NCBI GenBank assembly: GCA_963922875.1
Contig: CAWUJH010000009.1
Coordinates: forward strand, 1-64,000
Direction of reading: 5' to 3'
DNA from: Ketobacter sp963922875
GTDB taxonomy: Bacteria; Pseudomonadota; Gammaproteobacteria; Pseudomonadales; Ketobacteraceae
Length of the DNA stretch: 64,000 nucleotides
The translations under genes were made by a program, and so were the position numbers. Below, piece by piece: positions 24,360-33,336 of this stretch; the stretch's first letter is position 1; each line of letters starts with the position of its first letter. The notes under the pieces were generated by a model. It ran no database searches. It was not told the origin of the DNA and saw only the letters and a program-made list of their open reading frames with translations.

Positions 24360-26012
24360 ATGTACGTCTATACCGAATACGATCAAAATTTGTTAAATGA
24401 ACGGGTAACCCAGTATCGCGGCCAAACAGAACGATATTTGGCTGGTAAGCTGAGTGATGAAGAGTTTCTTGCTCTCCGTTTACAAAATGGCCTGTATGTC
24501 CAGCGCCATGCCCCTATGCTGCGGGTAGCCATCCCTTATGGCATGTTAAACAGTGCCCAGGTACGTGTGTTGGCGGAGATCGCTCGAGATTATGATAAAG
24601 GGTATGGGCATTTCAGTACCCGGCAAAATATTCAGTTCAACTGGCCAGCATTAGAACAGGTTCCGGATATTCTGGAAAAGCTCGCCAGCGTGCAGATGCA
24701 TGCCATTCAGACCAGCGGGAACTGTATTCGTAATGTCACCACAGATCAGTTTGCCGGTGTCGCTACAGATGAGCTGGAAGATCCTCGACCTTATTGCGAA
24801 ATCATTCGCCAATGGAGCACTTTCCATCCGGAATTCGCCTATCTACCCCGAAAATTCAAGATAGCCGTTAATGCGGCTTCTTCCGATCGAGCTGCGATTA
24901 AAATGCATGACATCGGTGTTGAGTTAGTGCGCGACGAACACGGTGAAACTGCATTTTCCATTTGGGTAGGTGGCGGTTTAGGTCGTACCCCAGTGGTTGC
25001 AGAAGAAATAGTCTCCTGTTTACCGGCACGTTATTTATTGTCCTATCTAGAGGCTATTGTGCGGGTTTATAACCGCTATGGACGTCGTGATAATAAATAT
25101 AAAGCTCGTATAAAAATCTTGGTCAAGGCTTTAGGTATAGAGGCTTTTCGCAACAAAGTGGAAGCAGAATGGCTTCACCTAAAAGACTCACCTATGGATT
25201 TACCAGCTTCTGAAATAGAACTAATGAAGGGCTATTTTCCGCTGCCAGCCTATGCAAAGCTCACAGATAATCCCATTGAGCTGACTAAAAATAGAGACGA
25301 AAACCCGGGTTTTGCAGCTTGGTTAAAGCGTAATTGTCACCCTCATAAGCAGCCAGGTTACATGGCGGTAACTTTGTCCTTAAAAGCCGTGGCGCAAGCA
25401 CCAGGAGATGTAAATACTAGCGATTTATTTGCTATTGCTGACCTAGCTGATGAGTTTAGTTTTGGTGAAATACGCAGCACACACAATCAAAACGTGGTAT
25501 TGGCTGACGTCCGCCAAGAGCGCTTATATGACTTATGGCAAGAACTTAAATTACTGGGGTTCGCCACCGCAAACATCGGTTGTCTCACAGATGTTATTTG
25601 TTGTCCTGGTGGGGATTTCTGTTCTTTAGCCAATGCCAAATCCATCCCCATTGCCGAGCAAATTCAGCGTCATTTCGATGACATGGATTATCTCTATGAT
25701 CTGGGAGATATCGAACTCAACATATCCGGCTGTATGAACGCCTGTGGCCATCATCACATTGGCAATATTGGCATTCTTGGAGTCGATAAAAAAGGACAAG
25801 AGTTTTATCAGGTCTCTTTGGGTGGCTGTTCTGGTCGCGATGCCAAAGTGGGCAAAATTATCGGGCCGTCTTTCAACGAGCATGATGTGGCTGGCGTAAT
25901 TACTAAAATTATCGACGTTTTCGTGGAAAAGCGTATTGAAGGCGAATCCTTCCTTTCCACCTATGAGCGCGTTGGAATGGATCCTTTTAAGGAGCGTGTG
26001 TATGCCGCCTAA
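24360..26012 (+). CDS. cysI: siroheme-dependent sulfite/nitrite reductase (hemoprotein subunit)
   Basis: A 550-residue NIR/SIR-family reductase with two ferredoxin-like half-repeats and a siroheme-[4Fe-4S] site. The cluster cysteines are visible as CPGGDFC (about 414-420) and GCMNACG (about 458-462), spaced C-x5-C and C-x3-C. Other family segments are YGHFSTRQNIQFNW, QTSGNCIRNVTTDQ and the LGRTPV motif. The adjoining DUF934 gene and the CysB regulator in the same window favour assimilatory sulfite reduction. That is also the usual annotation of the Pseudomonas homologue, where the enzyme works without a CysJ-type flavoprotein. Nitrite reduction cannot be excluded from sequence alone. Confidence 0.88.
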   Translation: MYVYTEYDQNLLNERVTQYRGQTERYLAGKLSDEEFLALRLQNGLYVQRHAPMLRVAIPYGMLNSAQVRVLAEIARDYDKGYGHFSTRQNIQFNWPALEQVPDILEKLASVQMHAIQTSGNCIRNVTTDQFAGVATDELEDPRPYCEIIRQWSTFHPEFAYLPRKFKIAVNAASSDRAAIKMHDIGVELVRDEHGETAFSIWVGGGLGRTPVVAEEIVSCLPARYLLSYLEAIVRVYNRYGRRDNKYKARIKILVKALGIEAFRNKVEAEWLHLKDSPMDLPASEIELMKGYFPLPAYAKLTDNPIELTKNRDENPGFAAWLKRNCHPHKQPGYMAVTLSLKAVAQAPGDVNTSDLFAIADLADEFSFGEIRSTHNQNVVLADVRQERLYDLWQELKLLGFATANIGCLTDVICCPGGDFCSLANAKSIPIAEQIQRHFDDMDYLYDLGDIELNISGCMNACGHHHIGNIGILGVDKKGQEFYQVSLGGCSGRDAKVGKIIGPSFNEHDVAGVITKIIDVFVEKRIEGESFLSTYERVGMDPFKERVYAA

Positions 26013-26493
26013 AATCATAAAAGATCGGGCAATTGTTGATGATAGCTTTCAATTTGTAGCCAATGCGGAACAATTGCCACCCTCTGGAGACGTACTGATT
26101 GAGCTTGCTCTATGGCCAGAGGTGGCAGAATCACTGACTTCTCACTCGGGTCAGATTGGGCTTAAGGTTCCTGGAGATACAGAGCTGGAGGACATACAGC
26201 CCCTCATTGACCAAGTAGACCTTATCGCCATTGAATTTCCAGTGTTTCGTGATGGGCGTGGGTACTCTCTCGCTCGCTTGCTACGTGAGCGGCTAGGATT
26301 TGCTGGGGAGCTGCGAGCGACGGGGGACGTGCTCAGGGATCAATTGTTTTACCTGAATCGCTGCGGTTTCAATAGCTTTGTTGTCCGAGCAGATCGTGAT
26401 ATTGAAGAAGCCCTCGAAGGCTTGAGCGATTTTTCGGTAACTTACCAAGCCGACGTCCATGAGAAGCGACCGATTTATCTACGAAGAGCCTAA
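26002..26493 (+). CDS. DUF934 protein, sulfite reductase-associated
   Basis: A 163-residue protein from the ATG at 26002, which is preceded by a GGAG ribosome-binding site at 25991 and overlaps the reductase stop by 11 bp, implying translational coupling. An in-frame upstream start at 25936 would lie deep in the reductase gene and is not credible. The central part (DLIAIEFPVFRDGRGYSLARLLRERLGF, then GELRATGDVLRDQLFYLNRCGFNSF) is the DUF934 signature. DUF934 genes regularly follow single-gene sulfite reductases; a role in supporting electron transfer or assembly is suspected from context, not proven. Confidence 0.92.
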   Translation: MPPKIIKDRAIVDDSFQFVANAEQLPPSGDVLIELALWPEVAESLTSHSGQIGLKVPGDTELEDIQPLIDQVDLIAIEFPVFRDGRGYSLARLLRERLGFAGELRATGDVLRDQLFYLNRCGFNSFVVRADRDIEEALEGLSDFSVTYQADVHEKRPIYLRRA

Positions 26494-26557
26494 ACAACTT
26501 TTTAAGTATTGCCGCTAACCTGCTAATATAAATGGGAAACTTTTGGGGGCGTAGGTT

Positions 26558-27724
26558 GTGGGTTCAGAATCCATCGTATTTTCCATTTTTCTTATATTTA
26601 GCGGTGCAGCGGTTATTTCTTCTTTTGCACTGTTTACCCGTCAGCCCTTAATTGTTGGCTACATCGTGCTGGGAGCCATGTTCGGTTCCCACGGTTTTGA
26701 TTTGGTCTCTGATAGCTATGTATTGGAGCAGATTAGTCATATTGGAATTATATTTCTTCTTTTCTTGCTGGGTTTAGATCTTCAGCCAAGAAACTTCAGT
26801 AGCTTGTTGGGTAAAAGTGCCTTCGTCACTATAGGCAGCGGGTTGGTTCTGTGCGGGTCAGGCATGTTGATTTGCCGCTTACTTGGCATGGCCTGGATGG
26901 AAGCCATCATTGTTGGGTTGTCCCTGATTTTTTCCAGCACCATCATTGGTATAAAGCTTCTACCCACTACAATGCTTCATCATAAACATACCGGGGAAGT
27001 AATTATTTCCATCCTGCTGATCCAGGATTTCCTCGCCATTATCATGTTGATATTGCTTTCAGGTACCGATCATATTGGTGACGTAGGTGCATGGATAGGT
27101 GTGGGGGTTGCCCTGCCCGGATTGTTTTTCGGTGCCCGTTACTTCGTCCGTTGGATTTTATTGCCATTAATTACGCGGTTTGACCGCTTTCACGAATACA
27201 TTTTTTTGTTGGCCATTGGCTGGTGCTTGGGGGTTGCAGAATTATCCCAAGCATTGGGATTGTCTTTGGAAATCGGAGCTTTCATTGCAGGCATCAGTTT
27301 GGCCGATAGCCGCATCGCCCAATACATCGCCACCAGCTTAAAACCTTTACGGGATTTCTTTTTAATTTTGTTTTTCTTCTCCATTGGCGCCGGGTTCAAT
27401 CTTAGTTTGATCCCAGATATATGGCTGGCCAGCGTGTTACTGACTGTGTTGGTACTGGTGGTTAAGCCGATTTTACATGCAAAGCTATTGGATTCAGTGG
27501 GCGAAAGTAAAAAGAATGCTTGGGAAGCAGGTATACGCCTGGGGCAAACTAGTGAATTTTCTTTGTTGATTGCTCATATTGCCAGCGCTCAACTACTTAT
27601 CAATGTGGTATCTTCTCACGTAATACAGGCCACAGCGATTCTTACGTTCCTGATTTCCACCTACATCGTTGTGTTTAAATATCCGACGCCTATTGCGCTT
27701 TCTGACCGTTTACGGCGGGATTAA
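26558..27724 (+). CDS. Kef-type cation:proton antiporter (membrane domain only)
   Basis: A 388-residue integral membrane protein with about 11-13 hydrophobic segments and a GTG start. Family features of the CPA2 sodium/hydrogen exchanger domain are visible: FLLFLLGLDLQP, LIFSSTIIGIKLLP, LEIGAFIAGISLADS and LGQTSEFSLL. There is no C-terminal TrkA-N/RCK nucleotide-binding domain of the KefB/KefC type, so it is a short member. The transported ion is unknown. Its stop directly abuts the end of the convergent acuI-like gene, with no intergenic space. Confidence 0.9.
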   Translation: MGSESIVFSIFLIFSGAAVISSFALFTRQPLIVGYIVLGAMFGSHGFDLVSDSYVLEQISHIGIIFLLFLLGLDLQPRNFSSLLGKSAFVTIGSGLVLCGSGMLICRLLGMAWMEAIIVGLSLIFSSTIIGIKLLPTTMLHHKHTGEVIISILLIQDFLAIIMLILLSGTDHIGDVGAWIGVGVALPGLFFGARYFVRWILLPLITRFDRFHEYIFLLAIGWCLGVAELSQALGLSLEIGAFIAGISLADSRIAQYIATSLKPLRDFFLILFFFSIGAGFNLSLIPDIWLASVLLTVLVLVVKPILHAKLLDSVGESKKNAWEAGIRLGQTSEFSLLIAHIASAQLLINVVSSHVIQATAILTFLISTYIVVFKYPTPIALSDRLRRD

Positions 27725-28729
27725 TCAACCTATTTCTACGAGATAGCGACCCTTGTGGTTGCCACTCTTAACTTCCGCTAATGCTTCTGACAGCGATTCC
27801 AGATTAACGGTCTGGGTTATTTGTGGCTGAAGTTCATCGAAATTTGAAAAATACCATTCACCAGCCAGCATGTTCCAAATTTCCTGTTTGATATCTAATG
27901 GCAATTCAACTGAATCAATGCCAAGCAGGTTTACTCCGCGCAGAATGAAGGGGAAGATGCTGGTTTGAATGTCAGTACCGGCCACCATGCCACAGCATGC
28001 AACACTGCCGCCGTATTTTATGGATTTAACCACGTTGCTAAGAACCGCTCCCCCGACGGTATCCACGGCTGCGGCCCATTGTGGTTTATGCATGGGTTTA
28101 TTGGCATTCTCCACCAGGCTGTCGCGCGGTATAACCTGTTCAGCACCGATCGCTTTCAATAGGCCTTCTGATTCCATTTTGCCAGTAGCGGCGACAACCG
28201 AAAAACCGAGATTACTCAGTAGCCACACTGCCAGTGTTCCGACACCTCCCGAGGCACCCGTAACCAACACAGGACCTTGTTCTGGAGCAATACCTACCTG
28301 TAATAGAGTATCCACACACATTGCCGCAGTGAAACCAGCGGTTCCAAATACCATGCTGTCACGTGCCGACAGCGTTGCTGGTCGATGAATCACCCACTGT
28401 TCGGGAACTCTAATCAGTTCGGCAAAACCGCCAGAGGTATTCATGCCGAGATCATACCCGGTGACTAATACTGGGTCTCCAACCTTAAAACGAGGATGCT
28501 TGGTTGACACCACCTCACCTGCTGCGTCAATACCAGGTGTGTGGGGAAAGCTACGGGTAACCCCGCGATTACCTGTAGCTGATAAAGTATCTTTATAATT
28601 AATGCAGGAATATTGCACTTTGATGACCACATCTCCAGCTGGTAAATCTTCCAGTTGGCGCTCGATGATGCTATGTTTCACGCCACTATCTGTGGTTTCG
28701 ACCCAAAATGCCTTAAATGTACCAGTCAT
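27725..28729 (-). CDS. YhdH/AcuI-family NADPH-dependent oxidoreductase
   Basis: A 334-residue zinc-independent medium-chain dehydrogenase/reductase. The N-terminal GroES-like domain has the family's INYKDTLSATGNRGVTRSFP segment and HTPGIDAAGEV. The Rossmann domain has VTGASGGVGTLAVWLLSNLG (about residues 155-174). Members of the YhdH/YhfP group include AcuI, the acrylyl-CoA reductase that detoxifies acryloyl-CoA. The substrate here is not shown. It follows sohB on the minus strand after 31 bp and could be the last gene of that transcript. Confidence 0.9.
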   Translation of the reverse strand: MTGTFKAFWVETTDSGVKHSIIERQLEDLPAGDVVIKVQYSCINYKDTLSATGNRGVTRSFPHTPGIDAAGEVVSTKHPRFKVGDPVLVTGYDLGMNTSGGFAELIRVPEQWVIHRPATLSARDSMVFGTAGFTAAMCVDTLLQVGIAPEQGPVLVTGASGGVGTLAVWLLSNLGFSVVAATGKMESEGLLKAIGAEQVIPRDSLVENANKPMHKPQWAAAVDTVGGAVLSNVVKSIKYGGSVACCGMVAGTDIQTSIFPFILRGVNLLGIDSVELPLDIKQEIWNMLAGEWYFSNFDELQPQITQTVNLESLSEALAEVKSGNHKGRYLVEIG

Positions 28730-28760
28730 CGGCTATATTCCTCACTAGTCAACATCCCTG

Positions 28761-29801
28761 TCAAACAATTCTTTTACCTGCCATCGTCAGAGCACTCACT
28801 GCCCGATCAATGCCTTTGGCTATAGCGCTTTCAGCTGCAAAGCCTAGCCTATCAGCCATTGATCGTTTAACTTCATAGCTGATTTCATACAGGTCATATT
28901 CCTTGCTGGCCGCAAACAGGTAATCTTCACTGGTTTTTATTTCGTCCACTAATCCATTAGCCAGGCATTGGCTGCCATACCAATGTTCACCCGTAGCGAT
29001 GGCCTCGATATCCAATGCTGGTCTTTGTGACTTAACCATATCTTTAAACAGTACATGGGTTTCTTCTATCTCTTCTACAAACTTTTTCTTTCCTTCCGTG
29101 GTGTTTTCTCCCAACATGGTTACGGTGCGCTTGAAATTGCCCGCCGTATAAATATCGTAATCCACGTCGTATTTTTTGAGCACACGGTTAAAGTTTGGCA
29201 ACTCGGCAACGACCCCAATGGAGCCGAGAATAGCGAAGGGGGCAGCGATTATCTTGTTGGCCACACAGGCCATCATATAGCCGCCGCTGGCCGCTACTTT
29301 GTCAACGGTGATCACCAGGTTTATATTTTGTTGGCGGAGTCTCTGCAATTGCGACGCTGCCAGCCCATAGGCATGGACCTGCCCTCCTGGACTCTCAAGT
29401 CTTAAAACCACTTCATCTTGAGGTTCAGCAATCGTAAGCACAGCTGTGATTTCGTTCCCTAGATTTTCAACGCCGCTGGCTTTCACATCGCCATCAAAAT
29501 CTAAAATAAAAATTCGCTTTTTACGTTCTTCATTACTCTGCTTTTTCTTTTGTTTTTCTGCTTTTTTCTTTTGCTTGCGGTCTTCTTTCAGCTCATCCTT
29601 GTTCAAAATGTTGTGCTTGATGGCTTCTTGGAGATCCTCATAAAATTCGTTCAGTGGCGTGACAACTATTTCACCTTTGGTATCGCTTTGTCGCCGCGAC
29701 TGCGCTGCCGCTGCGCCAAATGCAATAACAACAATAATACCTATGATGATGGTCAGCGCTTTGGCCAGGAACAGGCCATACTCCGTTAAAAACTCTGTCA
29801 C
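28761..29801 (-). CDS. sohB: SohB inner-membrane peptidase (S49 family)
   Basis: A 346-residue signal-peptide-peptidase-like protease with a GTG start. An N-terminal membrane anchor (LTIIIGIIVVIAFGAAAA, about 15-32) is followed by a very lysine-rich linker (about residues 68-95, with repeated KKK clusters). The periplasm-facing S49 domain follows. The nucleophile Ser is in DKVAASGGYMMA (about residue 175), and the general-base Lys is probably the one in GNFKRTV (about 225). GSIGVVAELPN and HWYGSQCLANGLVDEI are family motifs. Part of a minus-strand series with the upstream unknown membrane protein and nudC. Confidence 0.95.
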   Translation of the reverse strand: MTEFLTEYGLFLAKALTIIIGIIVVIAFGAAAAQSRRQSDTKGEIVVTPLNEFYEDLQEAIKHNILNKDELKEDRKQKKKAEKQKKKQSNEERKKRIFILDFDGDVKASGVENLGNEITAVLTIAEPQDEVVLRLESPGGQVHAYGLAASQLQRLRQQNINLVITVDKVAASGGYMMACVANKIIAAPFAILGSIGVVAELPNFNRVLKKYDVDYDIYTAGNFKRTVTMLGENTTEGKKKFVEEIEETHVLFKDMVKSQRPALDIEAIATGEHWYGSQCLANGLVDEIKTSEDYLFAASKEYDLYEISYEVKRSMADRLGFAAESAIAKGIDRAVSALTMAGKRIV

Positions 29802-29879
29802 TTGTTAACCTCTTAAATACTGATATTTCTACTATCATTTAGAGGCCATAAGATACCGCAAAGGCGGGATGAATCCTAA

Positions 29880-30536
29880 TTATTCCCAGTCTTTAATCGC
29901 CTTAAGCGCTTCGGAATTATCAGGGCGGGCAATTAGTCCGTTACTAGTGAGCTGGACATTGAAGAAGGCTCCATCGGCCATGGGAAGGTAGGTTGCACTT
30001 CCATACTCCGCATCGAACCAACTTAGGTACTCCGAAAGATGGTTAGTTGTTGACCAGAGATTCATAACGATATCTTCCTCTCCCAAAGAGTACACTGAAC
30101 GCGGCTTGGAACGTTCATCCTCCAAAGTTATATAGCGTCCTTGCAGCCGATCTAATTTAAAGCTGGGTTTTTTACCAAAAAACGCCAATGGACCCCGCCA
30201 TTTAATAATTCGTGCATCAATTTGCCAAAGATCCCCCGTCATTTCGAAGCTTCTTTCACGAGCATCAAATGTTGTGGCAACGGTAGCCTGATAGCGTTGA
30301 TGCCCAATTTCCTTAAAATGAACGACGGCAATGTTCATCTCATCGTACACCGTGTGGTAACTACGAACATTTAAGGCGGTAATCCCGGTAAATATAGCGA
30401 TAGCGAGCAAAAAGATTCCTGTATTACCTCGCAGCCACGGGGTAATCCAGTTGCGGCGTACCAAAAAATACAATGCCGCTAACAACGCTAAAATACTGAT
30501 AATTGAAAATGGTAAAAAAATCCATTGATTACTCAT
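29880..30536 (-). CDS. conserved membrane protein of unknown function
   Basis: A 218-residue protein with two N-terminal membrane segments (about residues 7-26, FSIISILALLAALYFLVRR, and 38-55, TGIFLLAIAIFTGITALNV). A soluble, probably periplasmic, domain of about 160 residues follows, rich in beta strands (for example FEMTGDLWQIDARIIKWRGP). No enzymatic motif was seen. From memory, Pseudomonas genomes carry a similar gene next to sohB, sometimes labelled a cation/multidrug efflux pump, which the sequence does not support. It sits between nudC (10 bp upstream) and sohB. Confidence 0.75.
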   Translation of the reverse strand: MSNQWIFLPFSIISILALLAALYFLVRRNWITPWLRGNTGIFLLAIAIFTGITALNVRSYHTVYDEMNIAVVHFKEIGHQRYQATVATTFDARERSFEMTGDLWQIDARIIKWRGPLAFFGKKPSFKLDRLQGRYITLEDERSKPRSVYSLGEEDIVMNLWSTTNHLSEYLSWFDAEYGSATYLPMADGAFFNVQLTSNGLIARPDNSEALKAIKDWE

Positions 30537-30546
30537 GACGTTTTGC

Positions 30547-31365
30547 TCAGGACTTTTTAGCTATGAAGGCATCGATTAGATGCCGAGAGATGGAACCCCT
30601 TGGTGGGATTATAGGAAGATTATCCAGAGACCACCAATAAGCCTCTTCGATTTCGTCATCTTGTGTCACTATCTCACCAGAGGCATATTCGGCAAAGAAT
30701 CCCACCATCAAAGAGTGAGGAAACGGCCATGGTTGACTGCCAAAATACTCGATATTAGTGACATTCAATCCTACTTCCTCTTTAATTTCTCGGTGCAATG
30801 TCATCTCGAGCGTCTCCCCTACCTCCACAAACCCAGCCAAGGTAGAAAACATACCCGCCGGAAAGTGTGGCGATCGCGCCAGTAATATTTCACTACCTCG
30901 GTAAATTAAGGCAATAATGCAGGGCGAAATTCGCGGATAAGTAACAAAACTGCAGTTGCTGCACTCTTTGGCGCGATCTTGGGTATGGGGTTTAGTCGGA
31001 CCGCCACAGCGGCCACAAAATTGATGGTTTCTGTTCCACTCAAGAATCTGGCGTGCTTTACCTGCTGCCATAAATAAATCAGCATCACCCAGCGCTGCAA
31101 CCATTCTTAAGTCTTGCAAGCAATAGTGTTTGCTCAGCGTGACCTGATTCGATAATTGAACCGTAAACCATCGCTCACCTTTGAGGTTATCTTCGAGCAG
31201 ATGAATGGTATGGTTGCTGTCCTCCAGTTGGCAAATCTGTGCCAGGCTAGGTACAGCGTCAACGCCTTGTTGGTTGGCAAGTAGAACGATCTGTTTTCTT
31301 AAGAATGCAATGCAGCGTGCGTTGTGGAGATCTGGGACGTCCGTAACGAGGTTCTCTAACACCAT
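30547..31365 (-). CDS. nudC: NADH pyrophosphatase / NAD-cap decapping hydrolase
   Basis: NudC hydrolyses NAD(H) and removes NAD caps from RNA. The 272-residue protein has a zinc ribbon with CGRCGG and CSNC (first Cys near residue 117), and then the Nudix domain. The Nudix box reads GFVEVGETLEMTLHREIKEE followed by VGL (about 177-200). The downstream SQPWPFPHSLM motif is the NudC-specific signature. Located 3 bp after fimL, hence co-transcribed with it, as in Pseudomonas. Confidence 0.96.
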   Translation of the reverse strand: MVLENLVTDVPDLHNARCIAFLRKQIVLLANQQGVDAVPSLAQICQLEDSNHTIHLLEDNLKGERWFTVQLSNQVTLSKHYCLQDLRMVAALGDADLFMAAGKARQILEWNRNHQFCGRCGGPTKPHTQDRAKECSNCSFVTYPRISPCIIALIYRGSEILLARSPHFPAGMFSTLAGFVEVGETLEMTLHREIKEEVGLNVTNIEYFGSQPWPFPHSLMVGFFAEYASGEIVTQDDEIEEAYWWSLDNLPIIPPRGSISRHLIDAFIAKKS

Positions 31366-31368
31366 CGC

Positions 31369-33081
31369 TTAGGCCGCTTTAACGGGAAAGCCCAACTCAT
31401 GCATACTTTCCTCGGCTACTTCAAGTATACCTTCGCCTATAGGTTTATCATCTTCCATACCCTCCAGATAATAATCAATAGAAGTGATGGCATCTGCGAG
31501 AGTTTCCATTACATGATAGCTGGGTGGCGCTGCATTTTCACGGATGAGTTCGTTGACTATGAATTTTTCGCAAGCAGTAACCACGGCCGCTGCCCTTTGC
31601 AATTGGAGAAAGATCAAACCTCCCCACACTGCTTTTAGGGTAACGGATACATTACTCAAATGCATGGTATCCCAGTTGGAATCCATAAACGATGTAATGG
31701 CTCGCTTCGCTAAGGAAAGACCCGCTCTGGCTTCTGCTACCACTACCTGCATAGCTTCATCAAGTTGCGTGACTGACATACCTTCGCTCATTGCTTGCGC
31801 TGTTGAGTGGTTGTAGAGCTGGTTGTCTGGTCCTTTCCGGGGCAACAAAGTCGCTACACTGTTTTCCACATAGAGTAAGGCATCAGCCACTTTATTAAAT
31901 TCTGAGGATTCAGCATTGATATCAGACTTGGACCAGTGGCGAACCACATCGGCTTGAATTTTAAAATCTCCTGCCGCTTTGCTGAGCCCAAGCATTACCA
32001 GGGTATTAGAGACTCGGAGGATAGATTCAGCAATAGATTCGAATCCTTCATTATCATCCGTTGCACCACGAGCCCCAAGATCCAATGCGTCTTTAATTTG
32101 GGTGAGTTCTTCGTTTAGTGCTTGGGCAACCGAGCGAATGACAGAACCTCCAGGCCCACGCATAATTTCGAGCTCGTGAGAGATTGTCTCATCCGTCAAA
32201 CCTTCAGTGTCCAGCTGGAACAATGATTGTACCTGTTGTAGCCTCTCCCCCCTGCTTCCAGCGATAGAAGCGATATACACGCATTCTTGAACGGTGCTTT
32301 GGGCGGGCTCTTTTTTAAGAGCGTTTTCGCCACCATTAATCACCTGTTTAATATGTCGATCCACCGTACCTAATAACGCCTTGCGAGCCACGTTCAGCTG
32401 AATGTATTCATTTTCGATAGCCTCTAATATGGCGAGCACCAGCCACCAAAATTTACTAATCGGCGTATTACCACATAACTTGGCAAATCTTGAAACTGCG
32501 TGAATCATGGTTCTGGCATTAGTCACGGGGTTTTCATTTTTCAACAATCCCAATAAACCTACTTGATACATATGCCGGAGGCGACGGCCTTTGGACGCTA
32601 TTTGATCCATATCTGGACCATGGTCAAACAGTTGAGGCCAGTTTTCCACCGGGGCCCCAAAATGAAAGAAGCAGCTTTCAGTAATAAGCGGTTTACAAAG
32701 TAGAAATCGAACTTCATTAATAGTGGGAATAAGCAAAATAGGTAATGCCCGTTTTTTGGCTTCTACATATTCTAAATAGTGCATTAAAACCATGATAGCA
32801 TTGGTTGCAGCAGCAAGTAGACGCTCATTCACTTGATCGTGATGGGCCAACACTTTATGTATCAACTGTTCCAGCTCACCGCTTAACATTGATGCGCCAG
32901 GCAGGTTTATTAATAGAAATACACCTTTGATCTGGGAGAACTGTTCAATAGCGGTTTTCAACTGTGAATCCTCACCGGATTCTTCCACAAACCGTTCGAG
33001 ACTCGACTGCGCCAAGTTCAACGACTCATCTATTTGTTCCTTAACCAAACTTAAAGATGCAAAACCTTCAATTGTAACCAT
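31369..33081 (-). CDS. fimL: FimL-like protein, ChpA N-terminal homologue
   Basis: A 570-residue soluble helical protein. ATG at 33081 is preferred over the in-frame TTG and GTG codons just upstream, because a GGTGG site lies 5 nt before it. The N-terminus (SLSLVKEQIDESLNLAQSSL, then IKGVFLLINLPGASMLSGEL) resembles the Hpt-like N-terminal region of ChpA. That is the defining feature of Pseudomonas FimL (about 556 residues), a scaffold that links the Chp chemosensory system to cAMP production and type IV pilus activity. Phosphoacceptor histidines of true Hpt domains were not identified. The fimL-nudC gene pair is conserved with Pseudomonas. No chp or pil genes are in the window. Confidence 0.78.
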   Translation of the reverse strand: MVTIEGFASLSLVKEQIDESLNLAQSSLERFVEESGEDSQLKTAIEQFSQIKGVFLLINLPGASMLSGELEQLIHKVLAHHDQVNERLLAAATNAIMVLMHYLEYVEAKKRALPILLIPTINEVRFLLCKPLITESCFFHFGAPVENWPQLFDHGPDMDQIASKGRRLRHMYQVGLLGLLKNENPVTNARTMIHAVSRFAKLCGNTPISKFWWLVLAILEAIENEYIQLNVARKALLGTVDRHIKQVINGGENALKKEPAQSTVQECVYIASIAGSRGERLQQVQSLFQLDTEGLTDETISHELEIMRGPGGSVIRSVAQALNEELTQIKDALDLGARGATDDNEGFESIAESILRVSNTLVMLGLSKAAGDFKIQADVVRHWSKSDINAESSEFNKVADALLYVENSVATLLPRKGPDNQLYNHSTAQAMSEGMSVTQLDEAMQVVVAEARAGLSLAKRAITSFMDSNWDTMHLSNVSVTLKAVWGGLIFLQLQRAAAVVTACEKFIVNELIRENAAPPSYHVMETLADAITSIDYYLEGMEDDKPIGEGILEVAEESMHELGFPVKAA

Positions 33082-33336
33082 TACTGCCACCAAAACAGGA
33101 TATGGACGCTAGATATCACGCAACTCAACCACGAGGGAACCTAACCTAAAAATGTTTATCAAAACATACTTCTAATCAGTATAGATTCTTTTTCGACGCT
33201 TTCGTCAAGGTCGCTAAGACTAATAGTTTAAAACTGTTAGCTAATGCTCTTTACATTGATAGTAAATAATATGTCTAACATCTTGATATTAAAAGCCCAT
33301 CGCAGGTGAACAATTAGTGTTATTGTGATCCTGTTA

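Noticed and set aside
25936..26001. Upstream start for the DUF934 gene
   Set aside because: It lies inside the reductase gene and lacks a ribosome-binding site, while the ATG at 26002 has GGAG and the right family N-terminus.
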